Assembly: GCA_963678565.1 (NCBI GenBank)
Contig: OY782875.1
Location: 558,001 to 622,000 of the forward strand
Source: SKHV01 sp963678565
Lineage (GTDB): Bacteria; Bacteroidota; Bacteroidia; Bacteroidales; Prolixibacteraceae
DNA: 64,000 nucleotides
Direction of reading: 5' to 3'
Positions within the stretch are counted from its first letter, which is position 1. Each line of letters starts with the position of its first letter. The notes under the pieces are model-generated. The model was not told the DNA's origin, searched no databases, and saw nothing but the letters and a program-made list of their open reading frames with translations. The position numbers and the translations under genes were made by a program. Positions 34,004-43,508 of this stretch are shown here, in pieces.

Positions 34004-34675
34004 ATGAAAAAAGCGCTATTTTTTGCCATTGCAATATTGTTTACATCTTCGATTTTTGCACAAAATTTCCGATTACGTTTTCATGCCGACCCAACACTTT
34101 CATGGGCTAATTCCTCCAATGGTGATATTAGCAATGCACAGGCAGGGATGGGAATCAACTACGGAATCGAAGCCGATATGTTTATAAAAGGAAACGAACG
34201 CTATTGTTTGAATACCGGAATCTTGGTTTCTACACAAAATTTTTCGATGGATTATGGCGAAGATTTAGATTATTTCGAATTAATGGGTGAGATTGTAAGG
34301 CCACCAATCACCTTTGATTATACTTTAAATAATATTCAAATTCCTTTCGATATAAAATTGCGTTCCGATCAGTTTAATCGTTTGGCTTTTTATGGTCAGT
34401 TTGGAGTTTCAACATACTTTAATATTAATGCATCGGTTAGTACATCCGACGACAGTGATAATTTTAATGGAGACAAATTGTCAACTGAAGCAAATGTTTT
34501 TAATGCAGCCATGTTAATGGGAGGTGGTTTTGAATTCGATTTAGGAGGAAATACTGCATTGGTTCTTGGAGTGCAATATCAAAATGGATTAACTGATATT
34601 GTTGAGATAAAAGGGTTGGAAGATGAGAAAACAACCATTAACTCATTGAAGTTTGTTCTTGGTTTGATGTTTTAA
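34004..34675 (+). CDS. Outer-membrane beta-barrel protein, PorT-like family
   Basis: This 223-residue protein has a signal peptide (ending SSIFAQ) and amphipathic strands forming a small barrel: FRLRFHADPTLSWAN, GINYGIEADMFIKG, IQIPFDIKLRS, FYGQFGVSTYFNI, and the last strand SLKFVLGLMF. The pattern matches the small eight-stranded PorT/OMP_b-brl family of Bacteroidota. It is too general to give a function. It ends 13 bases before nadE and both lie on the plus strand, so they are probably one transcript. Confidence 0.82.
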   Translation: MKKALFFAIAILFTSSIFAQNFRLRFHADPTLSWANSSNGDISNAQAGMGINYGIEADMFIKGNERYCLNTGILVSTQNFSMDYGEDLDYFELMGEIVRPPITFDYTLNNIQIPFDIKLRSDQFNRLAFYGQFGVSTYFNINASVSTSDDSDNFNGDKLSTEANVFNAAMLMGGGFEFDLGGNTALVLGVQYQNGLTDIVEIKGLEDEKTTINSLKFVLGLMF

Positions 34676-34688
34676 ATAAGTTTATTAA

Positions 34689-36338
34689 ATGAAGATAGCG
34701 CTTACACAGTTAAATTATCATATTGGTAATTTTCATAGTAACAGGGAGAAGATCATTAATCACATAAATAAAGCAAAGTCTGAAGGTGCCGATTTAGTGG
34801 TGTTTTCAGAGCTTTCTGTTAGTGGTTATCATCCGTACGATTTATTAGAACGATTGGAGTTTAACAATTGGACCAAAGAGTCTATCGACTTAATTGTAGA
34901 TGCTTGCGATGGAATTGCAGCAATTGTGGGAGCACCTACAATCAACGAAAATAGCAAGGGAAAGAAACTTTATAATTCTGCACTGTTTATCGAAAATCAA
35001 GAGATAAAACAGGTAATTCATAAAACACTGTTGCCCACTTACGATATCTTCGATGAATATCGACATTTTGAACCCAACAAAACTTTCGAGCTAGTTAAGT
35101 TTAAAGGGAAGAAATTGGCAGTAACTATTTGTGAAGATTTATGGGACAATCAGCCAACCAATAATGAATTCGATAAAAGTGAAATCTATTTAAATGCGCC
35201 AATGGATGAACTGTCGAAGTTGAATCCGGATATGATTATCAATATCGCAGCTTCGCCGTTTTCATACGATCAAGAAGGACATCGCAAAAGTATTATGGTG
35301 AATAATGCGAAGCGGTACAATTTGCCAATCGCCTATGTAAATCAAGTAGGAGCACAAACCGAAGTGATCTTTGATGGTGGCTCCTTGCTGTTGAATGCCG
35401 AGGGGGAAATTGAGCAAGAATTAAAATATTTTGAAGAAGATTTTCAAATATTCGATTTAGCTGCACTACCCGAAAAAAACTTTCAACCTGAGTACTCAAG
35501 AATAGAGAAAATCTACCATATCCTTATTTTAGGAATCCGAGATTACTTTCAAAAAATGGGCTTTAAAAGTGCAACATTAGGCTTGTCGGGTGGAATCGAT
35601 TCAGCGGTTGTAGCCGTTTTGGCAGCACATGCACTAGGTGCCGAAAATGTAAGAGTGCTGTTGATGCCCTCCAAATATTCGTCTGATCACAGTATCAAAG
35701 ATGCTGAAGACCTAGCCGAAAACCTAGGAATTCAATATCAAACAGTGAACATTCAAAAAATGGTCGACGATTTTGAAGCTGCTTTAAATCCAATCTTTGG
35801 GGATCTTCCGGTGGACGTTACCGAAGAAAATATTCAGGCACGAACTCGTGGAATATTGATGATGGGCATCTCCAATAAATTTGGTAATATTTTACTTAAC
35901 ACAACCAATAAAAGTGAAGCTGCAGTTGGTTATGGAACACTTTATGGCGATATGAATGGTGGCTTATCGATTTTGGGCGATGTATATAAAACCGACGTAT
36001 TTAAGTTGGCTCGTTTTATGAACCGAAATGAGGAAGTCATTCCTGAAAATACCATTGTAAAACCGCCATCTGCAGAATTGCGACCTGATCAAAAGGATAC
36101 CGATTCATTGCCTGATTATGATATATTAGATGCCATATTATTCCGCTATATCGAAAATAATCAATCACCTAATGAAATCATCGCTCAAGGATTTGACGAA
36201 GAAACGGTACGATCGATGGCGCGAAAAGTAAATGCGAACGAGTATAAAAGATTTCAGTCTCCTCCAATTCTTCGAATTTCTTCAAAGGCATTTGGATTTG
36301 GAAGACGCATGCCCTTGGTTGCAAAATATGAAGGTTAA
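34689..36338 (+). CDS. nadE: Glutamine-dependent NAD+ synthase
   Basis: This 549-residue two-domain enzyme makes NAD from deamido-NAD, ATP and glutamine in the cytoplasm. The N-terminal nitrilase-type glutaminase has its triad at Glu41 (FSELS), Lys112 (HKTLLP) and Cys148 (TICEDLW). The C-terminal synthetase domain has the ATP pyrophosphatase P-loop SGGIDS (residues 300-305), TTNKSEAAVGYGTLYGDM and the downstream LPDYDILD segment. Both domains look complete, so the enzyme can use glutamine and is not the shorter ammonia-only type. Confidence 0.96.
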   Translation: MKIALTQLNYHIGNFHSNREKIINHINKAKSEGADLVVFSELSVSGYHPYDLLERLEFNNWTKESIDLIVDACDGIAAIVGAPTINENSKGKKLYNSALFIENQEIKQVIHKTLLPTYDIFDEYRHFEPNKTFELVKFKGKKLAVTICEDLWDNQPTNNEFDKSEIYLNAPMDELSKLNPDMIINIAASPFSYDQEGHRKSIMVNNAKRYNLPIAYVNQVGAQTEVIFDGGSLLLNAEGEIEQELKYFEEDFQIFDLAALPEKNFQPEYSRIEKIYHILILGIRDYFQKMGFKSATLGLSGGIDSAVVAVLAAHALGAENVRVLLMPSKYSSDHSIKDAEDLAENLGIQYQTVNIQKMVDDFEAALNPIFGDLPVDVTEENIQARTRGILMMGISNKFGNILLNTTNKSEAAVGYGTLYGDMNGGLSILGDVYKTDVFKLARFMNRNEEVIPENTIVKPPSAELRPDQKDTDSLPDYDILDAILFRYIENNQSPNEIIAQGFDEETVRSMARKVNANEYKRFQSPPILRISSKAFGFGRRMPLVAKYEG

Positions 36339-36381
36339 GTTGGCTTAAAGCTGTAGATTTGTTAAAATAATGTTATCATTT

Positions 36382-36413
36382 TTTATGATAATTGAAGAAA
36401 AATTTTATCTTTG
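36382..36413 (+). promoter_or_regulatory. Promoter for the Crp/Fnr regulator
   Basis: TATCTTTG (36406-36413) is a full match to TAnnTTTG; TTTT at 36382-36385, 20 bases upstream, is an acceptable -33. Transcription should start about 20 bases before the ATG at 36442. Confidence 0.55.
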
Positions 36414-36441
36414 ATGCTGCACAACATAATTTTTTTGAAGT

Positions 36442-37143
36442 ATGTTTCCGACTGATACAACGAATATTTTACCGCAGGAACCCAAGAAGTCTGTTTTTAG
36501 ATTTTTGTCATCCGAAGAGAAAGTTGATTTAGAACAGCATTTGACAAAAATTAGTGTAAAGAAAAATGAATATATCTATAAGGAGGGTGATAAACCTTCA
36601 GGGTTTATGACACTCGCCAGCGGAAAAGTTAAAATATTTAAAGAGGGAGTAGGTGGTAGAGAGCAAATCATTCGAATGGTAAAGCCAGGAGGATTTGTTA
36701 GTTACAGAGCATTAATTGCAGGCGAAAACCATATTGCATCAGCGGTTGCTTTAGAGGATTCAGTTGTAAACATTGTAGAGCCCGAATATTTCTTTTCTAC
36801 ACTTTTAAAGAATAATGCACTTACCCTGCGTTTAATGACAAAGCTGGCAAAAGAGCTTGGCTTTTCTAACGCTAGAACCGTTACTCTTACTCAAAAACAC
36901 ATTAGAGGTAGACTAGCAGAATCGATTATTTTATTGAAAGATAAATACGGTGTAGAGCCCGATGGAACAACAATTAAGGCCTATTTATCGCGCGAAGATT
37001 TGGCAAATTTATCGAATATGACCACCTCTAATGCAATTAGAACCTTATCAAGTTTTGTCAGTGAAAAAGTAATTGCAATCGATGGACGAAAAGTTAGAGT
37101 AACTGATCATCAGAAATTAGAGCGTATAAGCAAACTAGGATAA
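36442..37143 (+). CDS. Crp/Fnr-family transcriptional regulator
   Basis: This 233-residue regulator has an N-terminal cyclic-nucleotide-binding fold (KNEYIYKEGDKPSGF; SGKVKIFKEG; PGGFVSYRALIAGE, about residues 40-105) and a C-terminal winged helix (RLAESIILL ... YLSREDLANLSNMTTSNAIRT, about 155-205). The region lacks the N-terminal cysteine cluster of FNR, so oxygen sensing through iron-sulfur is unlikely. It also lacks the Arg-Ser cAMP signature in the phosphate cassette. The effector is unknown. It is monocistronic, with its own promoter and terminator. Confidence 0.9.
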   Translation: MFPTDTTNILPQEPKKSVFRFLSSEEKVDLEQHLTKISVKKNEYIYKEGDKPSGFMTLASGKVKIFKEGVGGREQIIRMVKPGGFVSYRALIAGENHIASAVALEDSVVNIVEPEYFFSTLLKNNALTLRLMTKLAKELGFSNARTVTLTQKHIRGRLAESIILLKDKYGVEPDGTTIKAYLSREDLANLSNMTTSNAIRTLSSFVSEKVIAIDGRKVRVTDHQKLERISKLG

Positions 37144-37161
37144 AACTTAAAACAGTATAAC

Positions 37162-37195
37162 AAAAGCCACTTGAAATATTTCAAGTGGCTTTTTT
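37162..37195 (+). terminator. Terminator after the Crp/Fnr gene
   Basis: A perfect 14-bp stem (AAAAGCCACTTGAA / TTCAAGTGGCTTTT) with a 4-base loop is followed by T residues. The T-run overlaps the -33 element of the xylR promoter. Confidence 0.93.
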
Positions 37196-37240
37196 GTTTT
37201 CTGCAACTTTTGTTTAAATTTGCAGAACAGACCAGAACAG
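37193..37240 (+). promoter_or_regulatory. xylR promoter and putative operator (8-bp direct repeats)
   Basis: TTTG (37193-37196), an 18-base spacer, and TAAATTTG (37215-37222) form a textbook Bacteroidota promoter. Immediately after it, and ending one base before the xylR ATG, CAGAACAG occurs twice (37223-37230 and 37233-37240) with a 10-base period, that is, on one face of the helix. A further inverted pair CTGCAA / TTGCAG (37201-37206, 37220-37225) overlaps the -7 box. Either arrangement could be the XylR operator. Confidence 0.65.
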
Positions 37241-37241
37241 T

Positions 37242-38237
37242 ATGCGAATTCGTTACAATATCGATCCCGAGGCAAATACTCTGAAATATCTTCAATTGGT
37301 TAATGCAATCATGGATGATATCAACCAAGGATTTTTGGTTGAAGGAGATCTTTTACCTTCGGTGAATGAATTGATGAAAGAGGCTGGCTTGTCACGCGAT
37401 ACCGTGTTCAAAGCTTATTCCGAATTGAAAAATCGTGATGTCATCGAATCGGTTCCGAATAAAGGCTATTTTGTTTCAAGGCAAATGTCTCGTGTTTTAC
37501 TTTTCCTCGATACTTTTAAAGCTTATAAAGAAGTTTTGTACGAGGGCTTTCGTGTAAATTTGCCTAACAATGTGTCTGTTGATCTTCATTTTCACCATTA
37601 CAATATCGAAGTTTTTAAGAATATAATTAACGATAGTATTGGCAAATACAGTCATTATGTGGTCATGAACTTCGATCATCCTGATGTGAAAACCGCAATC
37701 GATAATATTCCGAAGGAGAAACTATTGATTATCGACTGGAACGTAAATGCAAGCAAAGCCCATTCTTTTGTTTGTCAGGATTTTGGGATGGCTTTGAAGA
37801 ATTTGCTCACTGCAAATTTGTCGAAAATTAGAAAATTCGACCGTTTCATTTATTTGTATCCCGAAAAAATGACTTTTCATCCAAAAACTTCAATTGAGAA
37901 TTTTCATGCTTTTGGAAACGAGAATCAATTGAATACACAACTTTACTATGATCCAAAATTTGTGGATTTGCAGAAAGGTGATTTATATCTGTTGGTGAGC
38001 GATCGAAATCTGGCTTTCATTTTAGATAAAGCAAATGAGCAAGGTTTAGAGATCGGAAAGGATATTGGGATAATTTCGTACAACGAAACTCCGATGAAGC
38101 GCTTTGTAAAAGAAGGAATCTCAGTGATCTCAACCGATTTCATCGAAATGGGACGGTTGGCTGCTGATTTTGTAATTAAGACACATCCGGTACAGCATAT
38201 TATTCCAACAAAATTAATTGAACGTAACTCATTTTAA
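37242..38237 (+). CDS. xylR: GntR-type transcriptional regulator of xylose use
   Basis: This 331-residue regulator has an N-terminal GntR winged helix (about residues 9-80: LKYLQLVNAIMDDI; LLPSVNELMKEAGLSRDTVF) followed by a LacI/periplasmic-binding-protein-type sugar domain (about 90-325). The sugar-domain features include VVMNFDHPDV, DLYLLVSDRN and IGIISYNETPMKRF. This GntR-plus-sugar-binding-domain form is common for Bacteroidota carbohydrate operons. Its position directly before xylB, a GH3 enzyme and xylA makes xylose or a related pentose the likely effector. It probably represses its own operon through the repeats in front of its ATG. Confidence 0.9.
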   Translation: MRIRYNIDPEANTLKYLQLVNAIMDDINQGFLVEGDLLPSVNELMKEAGLSRDTVFKAYSELKNRDVIESVPNKGYFVSRQMSRVLLFLDTFKAYKEVLYEGFRVNLPNNVSVDLHFHHYNIEVFKNIINDSIGKYSHYVVMNFDHPDVKTAIDNIPKEKLLIIDWNVNASKAHSFVCQDFGMALKNLLTANLSKIRKFDRFIYLYPEKMTFHPKTSIENFHAFGNENQLNTQLYYDPKFVDLQKGDLYLLVSDRNLAFILDKANEQGLEIGKDIGIISYNETPMKRFVKEGISVISTDFIEMGRLAADFVIKTHPVQHIIPTKLIERNSF

Positions 38238-38258
38238 CAAAATAGAACCAAATAAACT

Positions 38259-39743
38259 ATGTACTTTTTAGGATACGATGTGGGAAGCTCTTCAGTTAAA
38301 GCCTCTCTGATAAATGGAGCAACTGGCGAATGTGTTGCCAGCGATTTTTTTCCAAAGCAAGAAATGGAGATTGCTGCGAAACAACAAGGCTGGGCCGAAC
38401 AACATCCTGATTTATGGTGGGAGAATTTGACCTTAGCTACAAAATCGGTTCTTAATAGATCTTCTGTAAAACCTGAAAATATTGAAGCTATTGGAATTTC
38501 CTATCAAATGCACGGTTTGGTGGTAGTCGATAAAAATCAACAAGTGTTACGTCCTTCTATTATTTGGTGTGATAGTCGCGCGACCGAAATTGGTGCTACT
38601 GCTTTTGATCAAATTGGAGAAGAAAAATGTCTTTCTAGCTTGCTCAATTCTCCAGGTAATTTTACTGCATCAAAGCTTAAATGGGTGAAAGAGAATGAGC
38701 CAGAAATTTACGAGCAAATTGATAAAATCATGTTACCGGGCGATTATATTGCTATGCGCTTAACCGGTGAAACTAAAACAACCATTTCTGGTTTGTCGGA
38801 AGGAATGTTTTGGGATTTTCAAAACAATCAATTATCGCAAGAGGTGCTAGAAGAATATGGATTCGATGCTGCTTTGATTCCAGAAATTGTTCCAACTTTT
38901 TCGGTGCAAGGCGAAGTGAGGTCTGAAATTGCGAATGAATTAGGATTGGCAAGAGGAACAAAAGTGACTTACCGAGGTGGAGACCAGCCTAATAATGCCT
39001 TGTCGTTGAATGTTTTGAATCCGGGCGAGATTGCGACAACTGCCGGAACTTCTGGCGTTGTTTATGGCGTGAGTGAGGCTGTAAAATACGATCCGAAATC
39101 ACGCGTGAATACCTTTGCGCATGTAAATCATACGCCTGAGATGAATCGTTTGGGCGTTTTACTTTGTATCAATGGAACCGGAATCCTGAATTCGTGGATG
39201 AATAAGAATATTGGAAACGGAGCCTTCGATTATGTTCAAATGAACGAGTTGGCTGCAAAGGTGCCAGTTGGATCTAATGGGGTAAGTATTTTACCATTTG
39301 GAAATGGTGCCGAACGTGTATTAGAAAATAAGAATATTGGAGCTCAAATCAGTGGAATCGGTTTCAATTCACACAATCAAGCCAACCTGTTTCGGGCTGC
39401 TCAAGAGGGTATTGTTTTTTCATTTAATTATGGAATGGAAATCATGAAGCAAATGGAAATTGAAGCAAAGGTAATTCGCGCCGGAAAAGCCAATATGTTC
39501 CTAAGCCCTATTTTTCGCGAAACTTTAGCAGGAATTAGCGGTGCGACTATCGAACTTTACAATACCGACGGGGCAATAGGTTCAGCAAGAGGTGCTGCGC
39601 TTGGATCGGGATATTATAAATCTTCAACAGATGCTTTTTGTAAGCTTGAGAAGCTTGATACAATTGAGCCAGATTTAAAAAACAAGGCTGCATATGAAGA
39701 TGCTTATTTTAAATGGAAGCAATTATTAACAAAGTTTAATTAA
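38259..39743 (+). CDS. xylB: Xylulokinase (FGGY family)
   Basis: This 494-residue kinase phosphorylates D-xylulose to xylulose 5-phosphate, feeding the pentose phosphate pathway. Seen: the N-terminal ATPase fold LGYDVGSSSVKASLI; the substrate-site region GISYQMHGLVVVDK and IIWCDSRA; FTASKLKWVKENEPE; and the second-domain phosphate motif TTAGTSGVVYG, then the FGGY C-terminal stretch VIRAGKANMFLSPIF and GAARGAAL-like GSARGAALGSG. It starts 21 bases after xylR. The neighbouring isomerase xylA confirms the substrate. Confidence 0.95.
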   Translation: MYFLGYDVGSSSVKASLINGATGECVASDFFPKQEMEIAAKQQGWAEQHPDLWWENLTLATKSVLNRSSVKPENIEAIGISYQMHGLVVVDKNQQVLRPSIIWCDSRATEIGATAFDQIGEEKCLSSLLNSPGNFTASKLKWVKENEPEIYEQIDKIMLPGDYIAMRLTGETKTTISGLSEGMFWDFQNNQLSQEVLEEYGFDAALIPEIVPTFSVQGEVRSEIANELGLARGTKVTYRGGDQPNNALSLNVLNPGEIATTAGTSGVVYGVSEAVKYDPKSRVNTFAHVNHTPEMNRLGVLLCINGTGILNSWMNKNIGNGAFDYVQMNELAAKVPVGSNGVSILPFGNGAERVLENKNIGAQISGIGFNSHNQANLFRAAQEGIVFSFNYGMEIMKQMEIEAKVIRAGKANMFLSPIFRETLAGISGATIELYNTDGAIGSARGAALGSGYYKSSTDAFCKLEKLDTIEPDLKNKAAYEDAYFKWKQLLTKFN

Positions 39744-39758
39744 CATAAATTGTTCTAA

Positions 39759-41957
39759 ATGAAATATTTCTACCTAACTATTTTATTGGCTGTGATTTCA
39801 GTGTCATGTACAGTTGATAAAAAACAAACAGAGTTTACTGAGGCTTATAAGAATTATAACCTTACTCCAGAAGAGCGTGCGCGCGACTTAGTTTCACGAA
39901 TGACTTTAGAAGAGAAAGTTGGACAAATGATGCATGCAGCTGAAGAGATTCCGCATCTTGACATTCCTGCCTACGATTGGTGGGGCGAAGCTCTTCACGG
40001 GGTTGCCCGTTCGGCAAAAGCAACCGTATTTCCACAACCAATCGGATTGGCAGCAACCTTCGATGATCAGTTGATTCATGAAGTTGGTACAGCAATTTCA
40101 GATGAAGCTCGTGCAATTTATAATGTTGCTAAAAAAAGCGAAATTAAAGGTCAATATCGAGGATTGACATTTTGGTCTCCCAACGTGAATATCTTCCGTG
40201 ATCCTCGATGGGGAAGAGGTCATGAAACTTATGGCGAAGATCCATATCTTTCAGGTTTGCTTGGAAGTGCTTTTGTACAAGGGATACAAGGTGATGATCC
40301 TAAATATTTAAAGGCTGGAGCATGTGCGAAGCATTATGTCGTACATAGTGGTCCTGAAGGCTTACGTCATGAATTTGATGCAGTTGCGTCAGATTTAGAT
40401 TTATATGGTACTTATTTGCCGGCATTCAAAACGTTAGTTGATTCAGGAGTTGAAAGTGTTATGTGCGCTTACAATCGAACGAATGGAGAACCTTGTTGTG
40501 GTAGTAAAAGTCTATTGACGAATATTCTTCGAAATGATTGGGGATTTAAAGGTCATGTGGTATCCGACTGTGGTGCCATTGGGGATATTAGTGGCAATCA
40601 TAAATTTACAAAAGATGAAGCGGAGTCGTCGGCATTAGCAATCATCAACGATGTGAATTTGAATTGTGGAAGTACATATAAAGCAATTCCTGAGGCAATA
40701 GAGCGTGGTATACTATCAGAAGAAAAGGTTGATGATGCTTTGGTTGGATTGCTAAAAACAAGATTCAAACTCGGACTTTTTGATCCTGAAGAATTGAATC
40801 CATACAATAAAATTGATACCGATGTAATTCATAGTATTCAACACATCAATCTGGCACGCAAAGTAGCACAGAAGTCAATTGTATTGCTAAAAAATAAGAA
40901 TAATGTATTGCCACTACAAAAAGATTTAAACAGTATTTTTATTACAGGTCCAATGGCATCTAATATCGATGCATTGCTGGGGAATTATTATGGTTTATCC
41001 AATAACTTGGTTACTGTATTGGAAGGAATTGTTGGAAAAGTTGAAGCAAAAACAACCGTACGTTATAAGCATGGAGTGCTTTTTAATACCGATAATTTGA
41101 ATCCCATCGATTGGTCAACCGGATTAGCTGGTCGTTCTGATGTAACAGTTGCTGTGTTGGGAATTACAAATTTAATTGAAGGTGAGGAGGGAGAGTCAAT
41201 TGCGTCGCCATATAAAGGCGATCGTTTCGATATAGATTTGCCTGAAAGCCAGTTGAAATATTTGAAAAAATTAAGACAGCAGGCTGGTGAAAAGCCCATT
41301 GTTGTTGTATTAACAGCGGGTAGTCCGTTTATTATGTCGGAAATTGAAAAGTATGCAGATGCCATTCTTTTTGCATGGTATCCAGGGGAACAAGGCGGCA
41401 ACGCAGTGGCTGACATTTTGTTTGGAGATATTGTACCTTCAGGTCGTTTACCAATTACTTTTCCAAAGAGTTTAGCGCAATTACCACCCTATGAAGATTA
41501 TAGTATGGAAGGCCGTACTTATCGTTTTATGGAAGAAGAACCATATTATCCTTTCGGTTATGGTTTGAGTTACTCAACTTTCGAATACGGAGAAATTCAA
41601 TTATCAAATACTAAATTCTCTAAAGGCGATGAGATTGTTGCGTCGATAACAGTAACAAATACCGGTGAATATGAAGCAGAAGAAGTTGTGCAGTTATATG
41701 TAACCGATGTTGAATCCTCGTACCGAGTTCCTATCAAATCGTTAAAAGGAGTTGAGCGAATTCAATTAGCATCTGGAGCATCAAAAATGGTTCAGTTTAC
41801 CCTGAATGAGGAACTGCTCTCAAGTGTGAATGAAGCAGGAGCGAAGGTAATTGAACCTGGAAATATTAAAATAGAGATCGGTGGTGTTTCGCCAGGAAGT
41901 AGAACAAGTGAGTTAAAACTTGCAATGGCAAAACCGGTTATGATTCAAATAGATTAA
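39759..41957 (+). CDS. GH3 family glycoside hydrolase, lipoprotein (probable beta-xylosidase)
   Basis: This 732-residue enzyme has a lipoprotein signal (lipobox SVSC, Cys17), so it is anchored in the envelope. It has the GH3 N-terminal barrel (SPNVNIFRDPRWGRGHETYG, then the nucleophile in HVVSDCGAI, Asp270), the C-terminal alpha/beta domain with the acidic loop IEGEEGES (Glu474-Glu479 region) and a fibronectin III-like tail (about 620-725). The sequence is of the beta-xylosidase/arabinosidase subgroup. In this operon it would release xylose from xylo-oligosaccharides before uptake. Beta-glucosidase activity cannot be excluded. Confidence 0.92.
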   Translation: MKYFYLTILLAVISVSCTVDKKQTEFTEAYKNYNLTPEERARDLVSRMTLEEKVGQMMHAAEEIPHLDIPAYDWWGEALHGVARSAKATVFPQPIGLAATFDDQLIHEVGTAISDEARAIYNVAKKSEIKGQYRGLTFWSPNVNIFRDPRWGRGHETYGEDPYLSGLLGSAFVQGIQGDDPKYLKAGACAKHYVVHSGPEGLRHEFDAVASDLDLYGTYLPAFKTLVDSGVESVMCAYNRTNGEPCCGSKSLLTNILRNDWGFKGHVVSDCGAIGDISGNHKFTKDEAESSALAIINDVNLNCGSTYKAIPEAIERGILSEEKVDDALVGLLKTRFKLGLFDPEELNPYNKIDTDVIHSIQHINLARKVAQKSIVLLKNKNNVLPLQKDLNSIFITGPMASNIDALLGNYYGLSNNLVTVLEGIVGKVEAKTTVRYKHGVLFNTDNLNPIDWSTGLAGRSDVTVAVLGITNLIEGEEGESIASPYKGDRFDIDLPESQLKYLKKLRQQAGEKPIVVVLTAGSPFIMSEIEKYADAILFAWYPGEQGGNAVADILFGDIVPSGRLPITFPKSLAQLPPYEDYSMEGRTYRFMEEEPYYPFGYGLSYSTFEYGEIQLSNTKFSKGDEIVASITVTNTGEYEAEEVVQLYVTDVESSYRVPIKSLKGVERIQLASGASKMVQFTLNEELLSSVNEAGAKVIEPGNIKIEIGGVSPGSRTSELKLAMAKPVMIQID

Positions 41958-41975
41958 TAAAAAAGTATAAAGGTT

Positions 41976-43298
41976 ATGAGTGTTTTAATAGGAAACAAAG
42001 AATACTTCAAAGGGATTGATAAAATTCAATATGAAGGACCAAAATCGAAAAATCCATTGGCATTTAAATGGTACGATGAGAATAAAGTTGTGGCGGGCAA
42101 AACCATGAAAGAACACTTGCGTTTTGCAGTTGCCTACTGGCATACGTTATGTGGCGAAGGCGGCGATCCTTTTGGCCCTGGAACCAAAGTTTTTCCGTGG
42201 GACGGTGGCGATGTGTTGGATGCTGCAAAAAATCGTATGGATGCTGCATTTGAGTTCGTTACCAAATTAGGGGCACCTTATTATTGTTTTCACGATACCG
42301 ATGTTGCTGGCGATGGTTCGGTATTAGAAATTGAAAATCGTTTGGCCAAAATGGTGGAAAAGGCAAAAGCAATGCAGGATGCTTCTGGAGTTAAATTACT
42401 TTGGGGTACAGCAAATGTTTTTAGCAATCCTCGTTATATGAACGGTGCTTCAACTAATCCCGATTTTAATGTGTTGGCTAATGCTTCTGTTCAGGTGAAA
42501 AACGCAATTGATGCAACCATTGCCTTAGGTGGTACTGGTTATGTTTTCTGGGGAGGACGTGAAGGTTACATGAGCTTGCACAACACCAATACCAAGCAAG
42601 AATTGGATCACATGGGGCAATTCTTACGCACAGCTCGAGATTATGCTCGTAAGCAAGGTTTTACGGGTCAGTTTTTTATCGAGCCAAAACCGATGGAACC
42701 ATCCAAACACCAGTACGATGTGGATGCTCAAACCGTACTTGGCTTCTTAAATGCTCAAGGATTAATCGATGATTTTGCTTTAAATATTGAAGTAAATCAT
42801 GCAACATTGGCTGGTCATTCATTTGCTCACGAATTGCGTATGGCTGCCGATGCAGGTAAATTGGGTTCAATCGATGCCAATAAAGGGGATTACCAAAATG
42901 GCTGGGACACCGATGAATTCCCAACCAATATTTACGAAGTTACTGAAGCTATGTTGGAGATTTTACCAACTGGTGGATTTACCTATGGAGGTATCAACTT
43001 TGATGCAAAAACACGCCGTAATTCAACCGATTTAGAGGATATCTTTATCGCACATATAGGTGGAATGGATGTATTTGCCCGTTCGTTAGTAATTGCCGAT
43101 AAAATTTTAACTGAGTCGGAATACTTGGAATTGCGTTCCGATCGTTATGCTTCGTTTGCAAGCGGTAAAGGTGCTGAATTTGAAGCCGGAAAACTATCAT
43201 TAGAAGATTTATATAAAATTGGAAAAGAAGTAGGTGAGCCAAAACAAATCAGTGGAAAACAAGAATTGTTGGAATATTTGATTAATCAATATATTTAA
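41976..43298 (+). CDS. xylA: Xylose isomerase
   Basis: This 440-residue class II xylose isomerase converts D-xylose to D-xylulose. Seen: PGTKVFPWDGG, FHDTDVAGDG with the catalytic His-Asp pair (about residues 105-114), VFWGGREGYMSLHNT, FFIEPKPMEPSKHQYD with the metal-bridging glutamate, and the metal-binding NIEVNHATLAGHSFAHEL, followed by DANKGDYQNGWDTDEFP with further aspartate ligands. All metal ligands look intact. It is the last gene of the xyl operon, 18 bases after the GH3 gene, and a strong terminator follows. Confidence 0.97.
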   Translation: MSVLIGNKEYFKGIDKIQYEGPKSKNPLAFKWYDENKVVAGKTMKEHLRFAVAYWHTLCGEGGDPFGPGTKVFPWDGGDVLDAAKNRMDAAFEFVTKLGAPYYCFHDTDVAGDGSVLEIENRLAKMVEKAKAMQDASGVKLLWGTANVFSNPRYMNGASTNPDFNVLANASVQVKNAIDATIALGGTGYVFWGGREGYMSLHNTNTKQELDHMGQFLRTARDYARKQGFTGQFFIEPKPMEPSKHQYDVDAQTVLGFLNAQGLIDDFALNIEVNHATLAGHSFAHELRMAADAGKLGSIDANKGDYQNGWDTDEFPTNIYEVTEAMLEILPTGGFTYGGINFDAKTRRNSTDLEDIFIAHIGGMDVFARSLVIADKILTESEYLELRSDRYASFASGKGAEFEAGKLSLEDLYKIGKEVGEPKQISGKQELLEYLINQYI

Positions 43299-43323
43299 GC
43301 TTTTTACAATAACATATTTATGC

Positions 43324-43357
43324 AAAAAACCCGATTGTCTGCGATAATCGGGTTTTT
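43324..43357 (+). terminator. Terminator of the xyl operon
   Basis: The stem AAAAACCCGATT / AATCGGGTTTTT around a 9-base loop, followed by AATTTTTA, lies 26 bases after the xylA stop. Confidence 0.9.
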
Positions 43358-43508
43358 AATTTTTATATATTTCATGATTTTGGACCATGTTTAATTAGAA
43401 TTGTTAAGCTACAATTGTTAGTATGAAAATAGTTTAATATTTTCAAAATTAAATGTTATAACGTTTTGGTATATGTGTTTGAGAGTGGATGAACAAAGGT
43501 GTTAAATT

